Shown here piece by piece: positions 28,411-37,773 of a stretch of DNA of 64,000 nt. Below the pieces are notes generated by a model. That model saw nothing but the letters and a program-made list of their open reading frames with translations. It made no database searches and was not told where the DNA came from. The stretch comes from Variovorax sp. UMC13 (GTDB lineage Bacteria; Pseudomonadota; Gammaproteobacteria; Burkholderiales; Burkholderiaceae_C), in the NCBI RefSeq assembly GCF_014170375.1, contig NZ_LZZW01000012.1, forward strand, positions 291,991 through 355,990, read 5' to 3'. Each line of letters starts with the position of its first letter. The first letter of the stretch is position 1. Both the position numbers and the translations under genes were made by a program.

Positions 28411-30413
28411 CAGATTGCCCAGCAGGCGCAGCCCAAGGCGCCCCAGAAACTTTTCAAGTCCGCGATCGGCAATTGGCTGCTCCATGCGGTCGCATGCTGG
28501 TGCCCGTGCACGTTGCAGTCGTTGGCGCAGGCGCAGTCGGCCGCCATGCGGCGCAGCGTGGCCTGCATCGGTCGGCCTTCCTTCTCGCCCCAGCCGCCGT
28601 AGCCGCCGAAGCTGCGCACCGGCGACCAGTCGGGCATGGCGGGCGGCGGCGCGCCGTCGTCGTGCGGCTGGAACGGGCCCGCGCCGTAGACCACGCGGCC
28701 ACCCACCATCGTCAGCAAGGCCGTGGTGTCGGCGATCTCGGATTCGGGGCAGGCGAAGAAGTCGCGGTCGGGCACCACCAGGTCGGCCAGCATGCCGGGC
28801 TCGATGCGCCCTTTCTTGCCGACCTCGTTGGAGAACCAGGTCACGTTCTCGGTCCACATGCGCAGGGCCGCTTCGCGGTCGATGCAGTTGCGCTGTGGAT
28901 AGAGCTGCAGGCCGCCGACCGTCCGGCCTGTGACCAGCCACGACAGCGAGACCCAGGGGTTGTACGAGGCCACGCGCGTGGCGTCGGTGCCGGCCGAGAC
29001 CTTCACGCCCTTCTCCAGCATGCGCTTGACCGGCGGCGTGGCCGCGGCCGCGCCCGCGCCGTAGCGCTCGACGAAGTACTCGCCCTGGTAGGCCATGCGG
29101 TGCTGCACCGCGATGCCGCCGCCCAGCGCGGCGATGCGGTCGATCGATTTCTCGGAGATGGTCTCGCAGTGGTCGAAGAACCAGTTCAGGCCGGCCAGCG
29201 GCGTGTCGCGGTCCACCTTCTCGAACACGTCGAGCGCGCGCTCGATGGTCTCGTCGTAGGTCGCATGCAGGCGCCAGGGCCACTTGTTCTGCACCAGCAC
29301 GCGCACCACCTCTTCCAGCTCGCCTTCCATCTCGGGCGCCATGTCGGGGCGCGGCTGGCGGAAGTCCTCGAAGTCGGCGGCCGAGAAGACCAGCATCTCG
29401 CCCGCGCCGTTGTGCCGGAAGTAGTCGTCGCCCTGCTTGTACTTCGAGCTCGCGGTCCAGTCGAGGAAGTCCTGCTTCTCCTGCTGGGGCTTCTGCGTGA
29501 ACAGGTTGTAGGCCAGGCGGATGGTGAGCTGGCCCGCATCGGCCAGCTGCTGGATCACCTGGTAGTCCTCGGGGAAGTTCTGGAAGCCGCCGCCCGCGTC
29601 GATGGCGCCGGTCACGCCCAGCCGGTTGAGCTCGCGCATGAAGTGGCGCGTGGAATTGAGCTGGTATTCGAAGGGCAGCTTGGGCCCCTTGGCCAGGGTG
29701 GCGTAGAGGATGCTCGCGTTGGGCTTGGCCAGCAGCAGCCCGGTCGGGTTGCCGGCCGCGTCGCGCACGATCTCGCCGCCGGGCGGCGCGGGCGTGTCTT
29801 TCGTGTAGCCCACGGCGCGCAGCGCGGCGCCGTTGAGCAGCGCGCGGTCGTACAGGTGCAGCAGGAACACCGGGGTGTCGGGCGCCACCGCGTTGAGCTC
29901 GGCGATGGTCGGCAGGCGCTTCTCCGTGAACTGGTGCTCGGTGAAGCCGCCCACCACGCGCACCCACTGCGGCGCGGGCGTGAGCGCGACCTGGCGCTTC
30001 AGCATGCTCATCGCGTCGGCCAGGCTGCGCACGCCGTCCCAGCGCAGCTCGAGATTGTGGTTGAGCCCACCGCGGATGATGTGCAGGTGGTTGTCGATCA
30101 GGCCCGGCAGCACCGCGCGGCCCTGCAGGTCGATCAAGCGCGTGCCGTCGCGCGCCAGCGGCAGGATGTCGGCGTCGCTGCCCACGTGCGTGAAGCGGCC
30201 GGCGCGGATCGCGACCGCGGTGGCCGTCGGGTTGGCGCGGTCCAGCGTGGTGAAGCGGCCGTGGTGCAGGATGAGTTCGGGGGCATCGACCATGGGGTGC
30301 GTCCTTGAAGAAGCGGGAGTTTGCGCCAGGCCGGGCGCGGCCCAGGCGGCGCCGAGCGCGCCCAGCGCACCGACGAAGTGGCGGCGGCCGTGGGGACCAG
30401 GTGCGGTGCTCAT
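28410..30413 (-). CDS. Exported YtcJ-type amidohydrolase
   Basis: A 667-residue Amidohydro_3 enzyme. An N-terminal Tat-like signal (GRRHFVGALGALGAAWA) is followed by the beta-sandwich and TIM-barrel. Metal ligands lie in LPGLIDNHLHII (HxH), with further His residues in HATYDE and FDHCET, and the catalytic Asp probably in SAGTDATR. Family members hydrolyse formamide-like, amide or carbamate bonds; the substrate here is unknown. MSTAPGPHG was chosen as start because it overlaps the XapX gene by 4 bases (ATGA) and leaves a proper signal sequence. A Cys-rich tail (DCACANDCN) is unusual for the family. Confidence 0.85.
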   Translation of the reverse strand: MSTAPGPHGRRHFVGALGALGAAWAAPGLAQTPASSRTHPMVDAPELILHHGRFTTLDRANPTATAVAIRAGRFTHVGSDADILPLARDGTRLIDLQGRAVLPGLIDNHLHIIRGGLNHNLELRWDGVRSLADAMSMLKRQVALTPAPQWVRVVGGFTEHQFTEKRLPTIAELNAVAPDTPVFLLHLYDRALLNGAALRAVGYTKDTPAPPGGEIVRDAAGNPTGLLLAKPNASILYATLAKGPKLPFEYQLNSTRHFMRELNRLGVTGAIDAGGGFQNFPEDYQVIQQLADAGQLTIRLAYNLFTQKPQQEKQDFLDWTASSKYKQGDDYFRHNGAGEMLVFSAADFEDFRQPRPDMAPEMEGELEEVVRVLVQNKWPWRLHATYDETIERALDVFEKVDRDTPLAGLNWFFDHCETISEKSIDRIAALGGGIAVQHRMAYQGEYFVERYGAGAAAATPPVKRMLEKGVKVSAGTDATRVASYNPWVSLSWLVTGRTVGGLQLYPQRNCIDREAALRMWTENVTWFSNEVGKKGRIEPGMLADLVVPDRDFFACPESEIADTTALLTMVGGRVVYGAGPFQPHDDGAPPPAMPDWSPVRSFGGYGGWGEKEGRPMQATLRRMAADCACANDCNVHGHQHATAWSSQLPIADLKSFWGALGCACWAI

Positions 30414-30694
30414 GCCTTGGGTTCGACCGGAGGGGTTTCGGCGCGGGCCGTGGGCTTCGCGCATTGCGGCAGCTCGCCGAACATGTGCGGCCTGACCTGG
30501 TGCTGCAGCCACGAACTGGCCGCGGGGCCGCGGTCGAACAGCCGCTTGGCCAGCGACGGCAGCTGCTCGCCCGCGAGGATGCCCAGCAGTCCGACCAGCG
30601 CGATGATCGGCGGCGCCGGCGAGCGCACGCTGAACAGCGCGTAGATCACGCCGACCAGGACACCGAGGGCGAGCGAGACGATGTAGGGTTTCAT
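30410..30694 (-). CDS. XapX domain membrane protein (DUF1427)
   Basis: A 94-residue protein with two hydrophobic segments: KPYIVSLALGVLVGVIYALF and PPIIALVGLLGILAGEQ, which is the XapX signature. The hydrophilic C-terminus is Pro/Ala-rich. XapX proteins commonly precede amidohydrolase or isochorismatase genes, as here. No function is established. Confidence 0.85.
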   Translation of the reverse strand: MKPYIVSLALGVLVGVIYALFSVRSPAPPIIALVGLLGILAGEQLPSLAKRLFDRGPAASSWLQHQVRPHMFGELPQCAKPTARAETPPVEPKA

Positions 30695-30760
30695 GGGTTC
30701 GCGGCCAAAACGCGTGAAGGAACCGTCGCGAGCGCCCCGAGCCTGCATCGAGGACCGGAG

Positions 30761-30776
30761 CCGCACTTGCGTGCGG
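30761..30776 (-). terminator. Small hairpin downstream of the isochorismatase-fold gene
   Basis: CCGCAC-TTGC-GTGCGG, a perfect 6-bp stem with a 4-base loop, lies about 50 bases beyond the stop on the minus strand. There is no T-run, so it is weak evidence for termination. Confidence 0.3.
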
Positions 30777-30828
30777 TGAGGACCGCAGGTGCGGGATCGG
30801 GGTGCGCAGCAGGTTCATTCATGCGTTT

Positions 30829-31482
30829 TCAGCCTTCGTGTGCGTTGAACATGGTCTTCGCGTAGGCAATGCCCAGGCCGTAGGCACCGCCGAAGCGGCG
30901 CGCGATGCCCGTGGTCATCTCGTAGCTGTCGGTGCGGGCCCAGTCGCGCTGCAGCTCGAGCAGGTACTGCAGCGCGGTCATGGGCTGCGCGCCGGCCTGC
31001 ACCATGCGGTCCATCGCGCGCTCGTGGGCCTCGGTGGAGACGTCGCCGCAGGCATCGGCGATCACGTAGACCTCGAAGCCCTGGTCCAGCGCCGACAGCG
31101 CCGGGCCGACGATGCACACGCCGGTCCACAGGCCCGAGAGCACGATGCGCGGCTTGCCGATCTCGTTGATCCGGCGGATCACGGCGGCATCTTCCCAGGT
31201 GTTCATCGAGCTGCGGTCGAGCATGGCCTGGCCCGGGAAGGCGGCCGTGATCTCGTCGAACATCGGGCCCGAGAAGCTCTTCTCGGCCACGGTCGTGAGG
31301 ATGGTCGACACGCCGAAGCCGGCCGCGGCATTCGCCACCAGCGCGGCGTTGTTGCGCAGCGTGACCGCCTCGATCGAGTGGGTGGCGAAGGCCATCTGCG
31401 ACTGGAAGTCGATCATGACCAGCGTGTGGTCTTGCGGGGTGAGCAGCTTGGCGCCGGGCGTCGGGGTGGCAGTGAGGGGCAT
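30829..31482 (-). CDS. Isochorismatase-fold cysteine hydrolase (YcaC-like)
   Basis: A 217-residue cysteine hydrolase. It has Asp25 in VMIDFQSQM and the nucleophile Cys123 in LSGLWTGVCI, the YcaC-type arrangement, and a C-terminus (DSYEMTTGIARRFGG) typical of the YcaC subgroup. The natural substrate of YcaC proteins is unknown. It lies 35 bases downstream of the alpha/beta hydrolase gene, likely in one operon. Confidence 0.88.
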   Translation of the reverse strand: MPLTATPTPGAKLLTPQDHTLVMIDFQSQMAFATHSIEAVTLRNNAALVANAAAGFGVSTILTTVAEKSFSGPMFDEITAAFPGQAMLDRSSMNTWEDAAVIRRINEIGKPRIVLSGLWTGVCIVGPALSALDQGFEVYVIADACGDVSTEAHERAMDRMVQAGAQPMTALQYLLELQRDWARTDSYEMTTGIARRFGGAYGLGIAYAKTMFNAHEG

Positions 31483-31517
31483 GGTGTGTCCTGCAAAAAA
31501 AAGAAAAGGGATGCGGC

Positions 31518-32339
31518 TCAGGCTTCGATGAAGGCCAGCAGGTCGGCGTTGAGCCGTTCCTTGTGCGTGAAGGGCAGCGCGTGCGGCGCGCCCGGGTAGA
31601 CCTTGAGTTCGGCGCCGGCGATGGCCTGGGCGGCGAGCCGGCCCGTGGCCTCGAAGGGCACCACCTGGTCGTCGTCACCGTGCACCACCAAGGTGGGCAG
31701 GTCGAACTTCTTCAGGTCGGCAAAGAAGTCGGTTTCGGAGAAAGCGGTGACGCAATCGACCGTGGCCTTGATCGAGGCCAGCAGCGCGATCTGCAGCGTC
31801 TGGGCCAGGATGCCCTTCGACACCTTGGCGCCTTCGCGGTTGGTGCCGTAGAAGAGCGTGCTGAAGTCGTCTAGGAACTGCGGGCGGTCGGCCAAGAGGC
31901 CGGCCTTGATGCCGTCGAACACGGCCTTGTCCACGCCCTGAGGATGCGCGGGGGTCTGGATGAACAAGGGCGTGACCGCGCTCAACAGCGCCGCCTTGGC
32001 GATGCGCGCCGTGCCGTGGCGGCCGATGTAGCGCGCCACGTCGCCGCCGCCCATCGAGAAGCCGACCAGCACCACGTCCTTCAGGTCGAGGGTCTCGATC
32101 AGTTCCGACAGGTCATCCGCGAAGGTGTCGTAGTCATAGCCGGTCCAGGGCTGGCCCGAGCGGCCGAAGCCGCGGCGGTCGTAGGCGATGGCGCGCAAGC
32201 CGTGCTCGGCCAGGAAGTGCATCTGGTACTCCCACATGTCGGCATCGAGCGGCCAACCGTGGCAGAAGACGACCGGCCGGCCCTGGCCCCAGTCCTTGTA
32301 GTAGATCTCGCATCCATCGCGCGTGGTGAAAGTGCTCAT
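31518..32339 (-). CDS. Alpha/beta hydrolase, cofactor-free haloperoxidase/arylesterase type
   Basis: A 273-residue alpha/beta hydrolase with the nucleophile Ser95 in GFSMGG, acid Asp224 in HGDDDQVVP and His253 in [27 protein letters not shown] near the N-terminus and the length fit the non-heme chloroperoxidase group, whose members usually act as esterases and can show perhydrolase activity. Presence next to an isochorismatase-fold gene is common in related genomes. The substrate is unknown. Confidence 0.88.
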   Translation of the reverse strand: MSTFTTRDGCEIYYKDWGQGRPVVFCHGWPLDADMWEYQMHFLAEHGLRAIAYDRRGFGRSGQPWTGYDYDTFADDLSELIETLDLKDVVLVGFSMGGGDVARYIGRHGTARIAKAALLSAVTPLFIQTPAHPQGVDKAVFDGIKAGLLADRPQFLDDFSTLFYGTNREGAKVSKGILAQTLQIALLASIKATVDCVTAFSETDFFADLKKFDLPTLVVHGDDDQVVPFEATGRLAAQAIAGAELKVYPGAPHALPFTHKERLNADLLAFIEA

Positions 32340-32510
32340 GTCGGACTCCGGCTGAGGAGCGCTGACGGCGGAGCCAAGCGCAGGACGCGCTCTCTCCCGT
32401 CAGACGCTCGAAAGGAGTCCGCAGGCTACCGGCGCGCGGCGCCGGCGGCTTGAACGAAAAGGCGCTGCCTTGTCTTTTTGCGCGATGCAACTGCAACAAC
32501 AGGGGCCGGC

Positions 32511-34706
32511 TCAGGCCTCCAGAGGCGGCAGCGCGCCGATGCGCTTGTCCAGCGTGAGCGGGTAGTCGCGCACCCGCGTGCCGGTCGCGTTGTACATCGC
32601 GTTCGACACCGCGGCCCCGACCCCGCAGATCCCCAGCTCGCCCACGCCCTTGGCCTTCATGGGCGAGGAGGTCGGGTCGGTCTCGTCGAGGAAGACCACC
32701 TCCTGGTGCGGGATGTCGGCATGCACCGGCACCTCGTAGCCCGCCAGGTCGTGGTTGACGAAGAAGCCCAGCCGCGGGTCGACCGCCAGTTCCTCCATCA
32801 GCGCCGCGCCCACGCCCATGGTCATGCCGCCGATCACCTGGCTGCGCGCGGTCTTGGGGTTGAGGATGCGGCCCGAGGCGCAGACCGCGAGCATGCGGCG
32901 CACCCGCACCTCGGCGGTGAAGGCATGCACGCCCACCTCGACGAAGTGCGCGCCGAAGGTGGACTGCTGGAACTTCTTGTCCAGGTCGCCGTAGCTCATG
33001 GTGTCCTCGGCCACCAGCGCCTGGCCAGCCGCGAGTTCGGCCAGCGGCACGCTGCGCCCGCCGGTCGTCACGCGGCCGTCGGCGAAGGTGGCGCTGGCGA
33101 TGTCGAGGCCGGCGCGCTGCGCCATCATCTGGCGCAGCTTCACGCAGGCCGCATAGACGCCCGCGGTCGAACTGTTGGCGCCCCACTGCCCGCCCGAGCC
33201 GGCCGAGACCGGGAAGCTCGAATCGCCCAGCCGCACCACCACCCGCTCGATCGGAACGCCCAGCATCTCGGCCGCGGTCTGCGCGATGATGGTGTAGCTG
33301 CCGGTGCCGATGTCGGTCATGTCGGTCTCGACCGTGACCACGCCCTGCGCATCGAGCCGCACCCGCGCGGCCGACTTCATCACCAGGTTGTTGCGGAAGG
33401 CCGCGGCCATGCCCATGCCGACCCACCACTGGCCGTCGCGCACGCGGCCCGGCACCGGGTTGCGCCGCTCCCAGCCGAAGCGTTCGGCACCGATGCGCAT
33501 GCAGTCGACCAGCCGGCGCTGCGAGAAGCGGCGCTCGGGTTTGGCGGGATCGACCTGCGTGTCGTTGAGCGCGCGGAAGGCGATCGGGTCCATGCGCAGA
33601 CGCTCGGCCATCTCGTCCATCGCGACCTCCAGCGCCATCAGCCCCGGCGCCTCGCCGGGCGCGCGCATCGCGTTGCCTTCGGGCAGGTCCAGCACCGCGA
33701 GCCGCGTGCCGGTCAGCCGATGCGGCGCGGCATAGAGCAGCGCGCTCTGCTGCGTGGCCTCTTCGGGTTGGCCGCCGGGCTGGTCGCCGGACCAGCTCTC
33801 GTGGCCGATGGCCGTGAGCCTGCCGTCCTTGGTGGCGCCCAGCCGGATGCGCTGGATGGTGGCCGGCCGGTGGGTGGCGTTGTTGGCGATCAACGGGCGC
33901 TGCAGCGCGACCTTGACCGGCCGCTTCGCGAGGCGCGCGCCCAGGGCTGCGAGCAGCACGTCGGACCGCAGGAACAGCTTGCCGCCGAAGCCGCCGCCGA
34001 TGAAGGGCGAAACCACGCGCACCTTGGCCTTGGGGATGCCCAGGGTCTTGGCCAGGTCGGTGGCGGCCCAGTCGATCATCTGGTTCGAGGTCCAGACCGT
34101 GAGCTGGTCGCCGCGCCAGGCGGCGATGCTGGCCATCGGCTCCATCATCGCGTGCGAATGGTCGGGCGTGGTGTAGGTGGTGTCGAGCTGCACCTCGGCC
34201 CGCTCGAAGTGGGTGCCGAAGTCGCCGACCTTCTTGTCCTTCTGGACCAGCTTGGCTTGCGACGCCTTGGCCTGCGCCAGGTCGAAGCGGCCGTCGGCCG
34301 GCGCGTAGTTGACGCGCAGCAGCGCCGCGGCGGCACGCGCCTGCTCGAAGCTCTCGGCCACCACCAGCGCGATCGCCTGGTGGTAGTGGTCGACGGTCGG
34401 CCCGCCGAGCAGCCTGGCGGTGTTGCGCTCGCCCTTGCCCAGCTTGCCCGCGTTCTGCGCGGTGACGATGGCGATCACGCCGGGGGCGGCCTGGGCCCGC
34501 GCCGTGTCCATCGACACGATGCGACCCTTGGCGATGCCGGCGCCGAGCACGACGCCATAGGCCTGGTTCGCGACCACGTCGTGCTGCTCGTAGGCATAGC
34601 GCGCGGTGCCGGTGGTCTTGAGGCGGCCGTCCACGCGGTCGACGGCCTGGCCGACGACCTTGAGCTGGTCGATCGGGTTGGTGGTGGCGGGGGTGTCGAA
34701 CTTCAT
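32511..34706 (-). CDS. paoC: Aldehyde oxidoreductase molybdenum-binding subunit PaoC-like
   Basis: A 731-residue xanthine-oxidase-family large subunit that would hold the molybdenum cofactor. Visible: FIGGGFGGKLF in the cofactor region, QWGANSSTAG, and the active-site Glu in KAKGVGELGI. In PaoABC of E. coli the complex oxidises aromatic and aliphatic aldehydes in the periplasm. No signal peptide is seen, as expected if it is co-exported with the Tat-signalled PaoA-like subunit. It is third in the operon, 3 bases after the FAD subunit gene. Confidence 0.9.
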   Translation of the reverse strand: MKFDTPATTNPIDQLKVVGQAVDRVDGRLKTTGTARYAYEQHDVVANQAYGVVLGAGIAKGRIVSMDTARAQAAPGVIAIVTAQNAGKLGKGERNTARLLGGPTVDHYHQAIALVVAESFEQARAAAALLRVNYAPADGRFDLAQAKASQAKLVQKDKKVGDFGTHFERAEVQLDTTYTTPDHSHAMMEPMASIAAWRGDQLTVWTSNQMIDWAATDLAKTLGIPKAKVRVVSPFIGGGFGGKLFLRSDVLLAALGARLAKRPVKVALQRPLIANNATHRPATIQRIRLGATKDGRLTAIGHESWSGDQPGGQPEEATQQSALLYAAPHRLTGTRLAVLDLPEGNAMRAPGEAPGLMALEVAMDEMAERLRMDPIAFRALNDTQVDPAKPERRFSQRRLVDCMRIGAERFGWERRNPVPGRVRDGQWWVGMGMAAAFRNNLVMKSAARVRLDAQGVVTVETDMTDIGTGSYTIIAQTAAEMLGVPIERVVVRLGDSSFPVSAGSGGQWGANSSTAGVYAACVKLRQMMAQRAGLDIASATFADGRVTTGGRSVPLAELAAGQALVAEDTMSYGDLDKKFQQSTFGAHFVEVGVHAFTAEVRVRRMLAVCASGRILNPKTARSQVIGGMTMGVGAALMEELAVDPRLGFFVNHDLAGYEVPVHADIPHQEVVFLDETDPTSSPMKAKGVGELGICGVGAAVSNAMYNATGTRVRDYPLTLDKRIGALPPLEA

Positions 34707-34709
34707 GGC

Positions 34710-35660
34710 TCAGGTCCTGGCTTGGGCAAAGGTGGCGGCGAGCGTGCGCTCGGCCAGCGGCAGCTTGAAGGCGTTGTGCGCGGTGGGCCGCGCGTCGGTG
34801 AACAACGCATCGGCCACGGCCTTGGCGCCGCGCGGCATCAGCGCGTCGGCGCCCTCCATGCGCCAGGGCCGCGGCGCCACGCCGCCCAGCGCAACACGCC
34901 CGCTGCCGTCGCGCTGCACGATGGCCGCGACCGACACGACCGCAAAGGCATAGGACGCGCGGTCGCGCACCTTGTGATAGACGTGCGTGCCACCCACCGG
35001 GCCGGGCAGCGTGACGGCGGTGATCAGCTCGCCGGATGCCAGCGCGGTCTCGACCTGCGGCGTGGCGCCGGGCAGGCGGTGCAGCTCGGCGATCGGGATC
35101 ACGCGGCGCGCGCCGTCGGGGCGCAGGGTCTCGACCGAGGCATCGAGCACGCGCATCGCGACCGCCATGTCGCTCGGGTGCGTGGCGATGCAGGCGTCGC
35201 TGGTGCCCACCACCGCCAGCTGCTTGCTCGCGCCGCCGATGGCCGCGCAACCGCTGCCCGGCTGGCGCTTGTTGCAGGCCTGGTTCGTGTCGTAGAAGTA
35301 GGGGCAGCGCGTGCGCTGCAGCAGGTTGCCCGCGGTGCTGGCCTTGTTGCGCAGCTGGCCCGAAGCACCGGCCAGCAGCGCGCGCGAGAGCACGCCGTAG
35401 TCGCGCCGCACGCGCAGGTCGGCCGCGAGCTGGGTGTTGCTCACCAGTGCGCCGATGCGCAGGCCGCCCTCGGGCGTCGCCTCGATCGTTTTCAGGCCGA
35501 GCCCGTTGAGGTCGACCAGGTGCGCGGGCGTCTCGATCTCCAGCTTCATCAGGTCGAGCAGGTTGGTGCCGCCCGCGATGAACTTCGCGCCGGGCACGCG
35601 CTGGGCCTGGGCCAGGGCGTCGTCGGTCGAGCTCACGCGTTGGTAGGTGAAGGATTTCAT
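34710..35660 (-). CDS. paoB: Aldehyde oxidoreductase FAD-binding subunit PaoB-like
   Basis: A 316-residue FAD_binding_5 subunit. [15 protein letters not shown] forms the FAD-binding loop. An insertion with C119, C129 and C138 (RTRCPYFYD, then [11 protein letters not shown]) matches the extra [4Fe-4S]-binding loop of E. coli PaoB that ordinary xanthine dehydrogenases lack. Overlaps the 2Fe-2S subunit gene by 4 bases (ATGA). It passes electrons from the molybdenum site to FAD. Confidence 0.9.
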   Translation of the reverse strand: MKSFTYQRVSSTDDALAQAQRVPGAKFIAGGTNLLDLMKLEIETPAHLVDLNGLGLKTIEATPEGGLRIGALVSNTQLAADLRVRRDYGVLSRALLAGASGQLRNKASTAGNLLQRTRCPYFYDTNQACNKRQPGSGCAAIGGASKQLAVVGTSDACIATHPSDMAVAMRVLDASVETLRPDGARRVIPIAELHRLPGATPQVETALASGELITAVTLPGPVGGTHVYHKVRDRASYAFAVVSVAAIVQRDGSGRVALGGVAPRPWRMEGADALMPRGAKAVADALFTDARPTAHNAFKLPLAERTLAATFAQART

Positions 35661-36337
35661 GCCTTGGCTCCCGCGTTCGCGACGTCGGTGATTGCCTCGA
35701 CGATGTTGCTGTACGCGCCGCAGCGGCAGATGTTGCCGCTCATGCGTTCGCGCAGCTCGGCGGCCGAGAACATGGGCTTCGCGTTCAGGTCCTCGCTGAC
35801 ATGGCTGGGAACGCCCTTCGCGATCTCGTCGAGCACGCCCGCGGCCGAACAGATCTGGCCCGGCGTGCAGTAGCCGCACTGGAAGCCGTCGTGCTTGACG
35901 AAGGCCGCCTGCAGCGGATGCAGGCGCTCGGGCGTGCCCAGGCCTTCGATGGTGGTGACCGCACCGCCCTCGTGCATGACCGCGAGCGTGAGGCAGGCGT
36001 TGATGCGCTGGCCGTCGACGATCACGGTGCAGGCGCCGCACTGGCCGTGGTCGCAGCCCTTCTTGGTGCCGGTGAGGTGCAGGTGCTCGCGCAGCGCATC
36101 GAGCAGCGTGGTGCGGGTGTCGAGCGCCATGCGCTGGGTCTTGCCGTTGACCTGCAGCGTCACGGTCGTGAGCGGCGGGCCGCCGGCGGCGGTGTCCGGG
36201 CTGCGCACGGCGTCCTGCGCCTGCGCTTGCGCCGTCCGGGCCACCATCGTGGCGGAGGCGGAGGCCGCGCCGGCGGCGAGCAGCCCACGCCGGGTGATCG
36301 GCAAATGGTTCGAGCTTTGCATGGGTTCGTCCTTCAT
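35657..36337 (-). CDS. paoA: Aldehyde oxidoreductase 2Fe-2S subunit PaoA-like, Tat-exported
   Basis: A 226-residue subunit. An N-terminal twin-arginine signal ([16 protein letters not shown]) ends near the AQAQA cleavage site. A plant-type 2Fe-2S domain follows ([12 protein letters not shown] and INAC), then the helical 2Fe-2S domain (CGYCTPGQ and [13 protein letters not shown]). All eight cluster cysteines are present. Start at MKDEP or five codons later at MQSSN is undecided. It heads the paoABC operon; no XdhC/PaoD-type maturation gene is adjacent. Confidence 0.92.
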   Translation of the reverse strand: MKDEPMQSSNHLPITRRGLLAAGAASASATMVARTAQAQAQDAVRSPDTAAGGPPLTTVTLQVNGKTQRMALDTRTTLLDALREHLHLTGTKKGCDHGQCGACTVIVDGQRINACLTLAVMHEGGAVTTIEGLGTPERLHPLQAAFVKHDGFQCGYCTPGQICSAAGVLDEIAKGVPSHVSEDLNAKPMFSAAELRERMSGNICRCGAYSNIVEAITDVANAGAKA

Positions 36338-36402
36338 CGTGGGGGTGTGGCGGGCGGCACCGGATGGCTACCGCCCGCGCATGTCACGAACCACTCTACG
36401 GA

Positions 36403-36433
36403 GCGATGGCGCATCGCACCAGAGGCGCATCGC
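36403..36433. promoter_or_regulatory. Repeat cluster upstream of the paoABC operon
   Basis: GGCGCATCGC occurs twice in direct orientation (36408-36417 and 36424-36433, 16 bp apart). The first copy is also half of a perfect dyad, GCGATG-GCG-CATCGC (36403-36417). It lies 66-96 bases upstream of paoA. An operator is plausible, but no regulator gene adjoins the operon. Confidence 0.35.
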
Positions 36434-36574
36434 TTCATCGCGTAACCCGGCGTGCCTGACGTACCGGTGCACGAAGCCGGTCTACAGAGGGAGACGGCCA
36501 TGCCTGGCCGGGTGCCGTCGGCGGGCTCCTACGGCAGCTGTCGCCTCCGGCCTAAGCCCGTGCCGGGCCGCGCT

Positions 36575-36591
36575 TGCACCGCCGCGGTGCA
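36575..36591 (-). terminator. Small hairpin downstream of the secreted PPC gene
   Basis: TGCACCG-CCG-CGGTGCA, a perfect 7-bp stem, lies 16 bases past the stop on the minus strand. No T-run follows. Confidence 0.35.
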
Positions 36592-36606
36592 GGGCGTGCC
36601 GGCGGC

Positions 36607-37128
36607 CTACTTCGCGCCCGGGTACAGGCCCAGCACGTTGGCGCCGATGGCCGGGTCGACGAAGCGCTCGAGCCGCTGCGGATGCAGGATCACCGTGATC
36701 TCGCACGAACCCGTGCCCACCGTCATGCCCAGGAAGTGGCCGCCGGCGCCGATGAAGGTTCCGTCGGTCACGATGCCGTGCGCATGGATCGAGGGCTTGC
36801 CCTCCTTCCACGCGATGCTGCCGGTGAGGTTGGCCATCTCCACGTCCTTGAAGGTCTTGGGGTTGAAGACCTTCTTCGAGAAGTCGTAGAAACCGAAGGT
36901 GGCCTCGCGCATGAAGCCGATGCCGAAGATGCTCGCGCTCTGGATCCGCTCGACCTCGGCCAGCTTTTCGATGTGCGCGAGCACGTCGTCGCCGTTGCGC
37001 AGCACCATCAGGTAGCCGGTGGGCGTGCGCGTGACCTTGCCGGTCAGGTCCTGCGCCTGCGCCGACGTGCCGAAGGCGAGCGCGGCGAAGAGTGCGATGC
37101 ACAGGGAAGTGAAAGTCTTGATGACCAT
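36607..37128 (-). CDS. Secreted PPC/DUF296 domain protein
   Basis: A 173-residue protein with a Sec signal peptide (MVIKTFTSLCIALFAALAFG, cleavage after SAQAQ) and a PPC domain. The domain shares long stretches with the cytoplasmic PPC protein encoded at 16757-17185: RTPTGYLMVLR, FGIGFMREATFGF aligned with LGFVHATFGF, AWKEGKPSIHAHG, and the C-terminal GANVLGL. It is therefore an exported paralogue. The function is unknown. The start was chosen for the signal peptide; 14 more in-frame residues upstream are not signal-like. Confidence 0.85.
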   Translation of the reverse strand: MVIKTFTSLCIALFAALAFGTSAQAQDLTGKVTRTPTGYLMVLRNGDDVLAHIEKLAEVERIQSASIFGIGFMREATFGFYDFSKKVFNPKTFKDVEMANLTGSIAWKEGKPSIHAHGIVTDGTFIGAGGHFLGMTVGTGSCEITVILHPQRLERFVDPAIGANVLGLYPGAK

Positions 37129-37304
37129 GGAGATGCCTCGATTCTTGGTTGGGATGAGAGGGAGATGCACGGATGCGGCTTGCGCCGCGCGAGGGCCGTC
37201 GCCGCCCCTCGAACGGTTCCGGCCGGGTGAGGAACGCCCGCACGCGCGGCCGGGGCCGTGCGCGCTGGCATTCGACGCTGGAGGCCCGCGTGCGGGCCGA
37301 ATGC

Positions 37305-37703
37305 CTAGGTCTGGGGAAGGCTGGCCTGCACCTTGGCGCGCAGGCGCTCGACGTTCACCACGAAGCGGCTGTGGGTGCCGCGCGCGACTTCCTTGTCGCC
37401 CTCGTGCACCGTGAAGTCGAAGCCCACGCTGCGGCCGTCGAGCGCGTTCACGCGCGCCTCGATGCGCACCGCCTGGCCCAGCAGCGTGGCGCCGCCGTGC
37501 GTGAGCGCGATGGCCGTGCCCACCGAGTTCTCGCCCGGCGCGACATGGCCGAGCAGGAAGTCGAGGCAGGTCTGCTCGACGTCGCGCACCAGCTCGGGCG
37601 TGGCGTAGAGGCGCAGTGCCTCGCCCAGGAAGTCCACGGTGCGGCGCACGTCCACCACCAGTTGCCGATGGGCGACCGCGCCCACCTCGAGTTCGTTTGT
37701 CAT
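37305..37703 (-). CDS. Hot-dog fold thioesterase (fluoroacetyl-CoA thioesterase-like)
   Basis: A 132-residue single hot-dog protein. VDFLGEALRLYATPELVRDVE and HVAPGENSVGTAIALTHGGAT resemble FlK-type and related acyl-CoA thioesterases. It is divergent from the LysR gene at 37936 and has the same promoter construction as three other genes of the downstream catabolic cluster, so hydrolysis of a CoA ester in that pathway is inferred. The substrate is unknown. Confidence 0.75.
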   Translation of the reverse strand: MTNELEVGAVAHRQLVVDVRRTVDFLGEALRLYATPELVRDVEQTCLDFLLGHVAPGENSVGTAIALTHGGATLLGQAVRIEARVNALDGRSVGFDFTVHEGDKEVARGTHSRFVVNVERLRAKVQASLPQT

Positions 37704-37773
37704 GCCGCTGTTCCGAAGGCGCCGCAGCGCGTGGAGTGAGGCTCTCAGCGCGTGCGCGTCGAGCAGGGGCGCC

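Noticed and set aside
31869..31877. GTCTAGGAA, the reverse of the CCTAGAC core of the shared promoters
   Set aside because: It lies inside the alpha/beta hydrolase coding sequence, gives TAGACG rather than TAGACT, and has no matching -35 or upstream box.
32134..35873. Very long open frames (over 1000 codons) on both strands across the paoBC genes
   Set aside because: They are shadows created by GC-rich third positions. Their translations are Arg/Ala/Gly-rich without domains, while the paoB and paoC frames show all family motifs.
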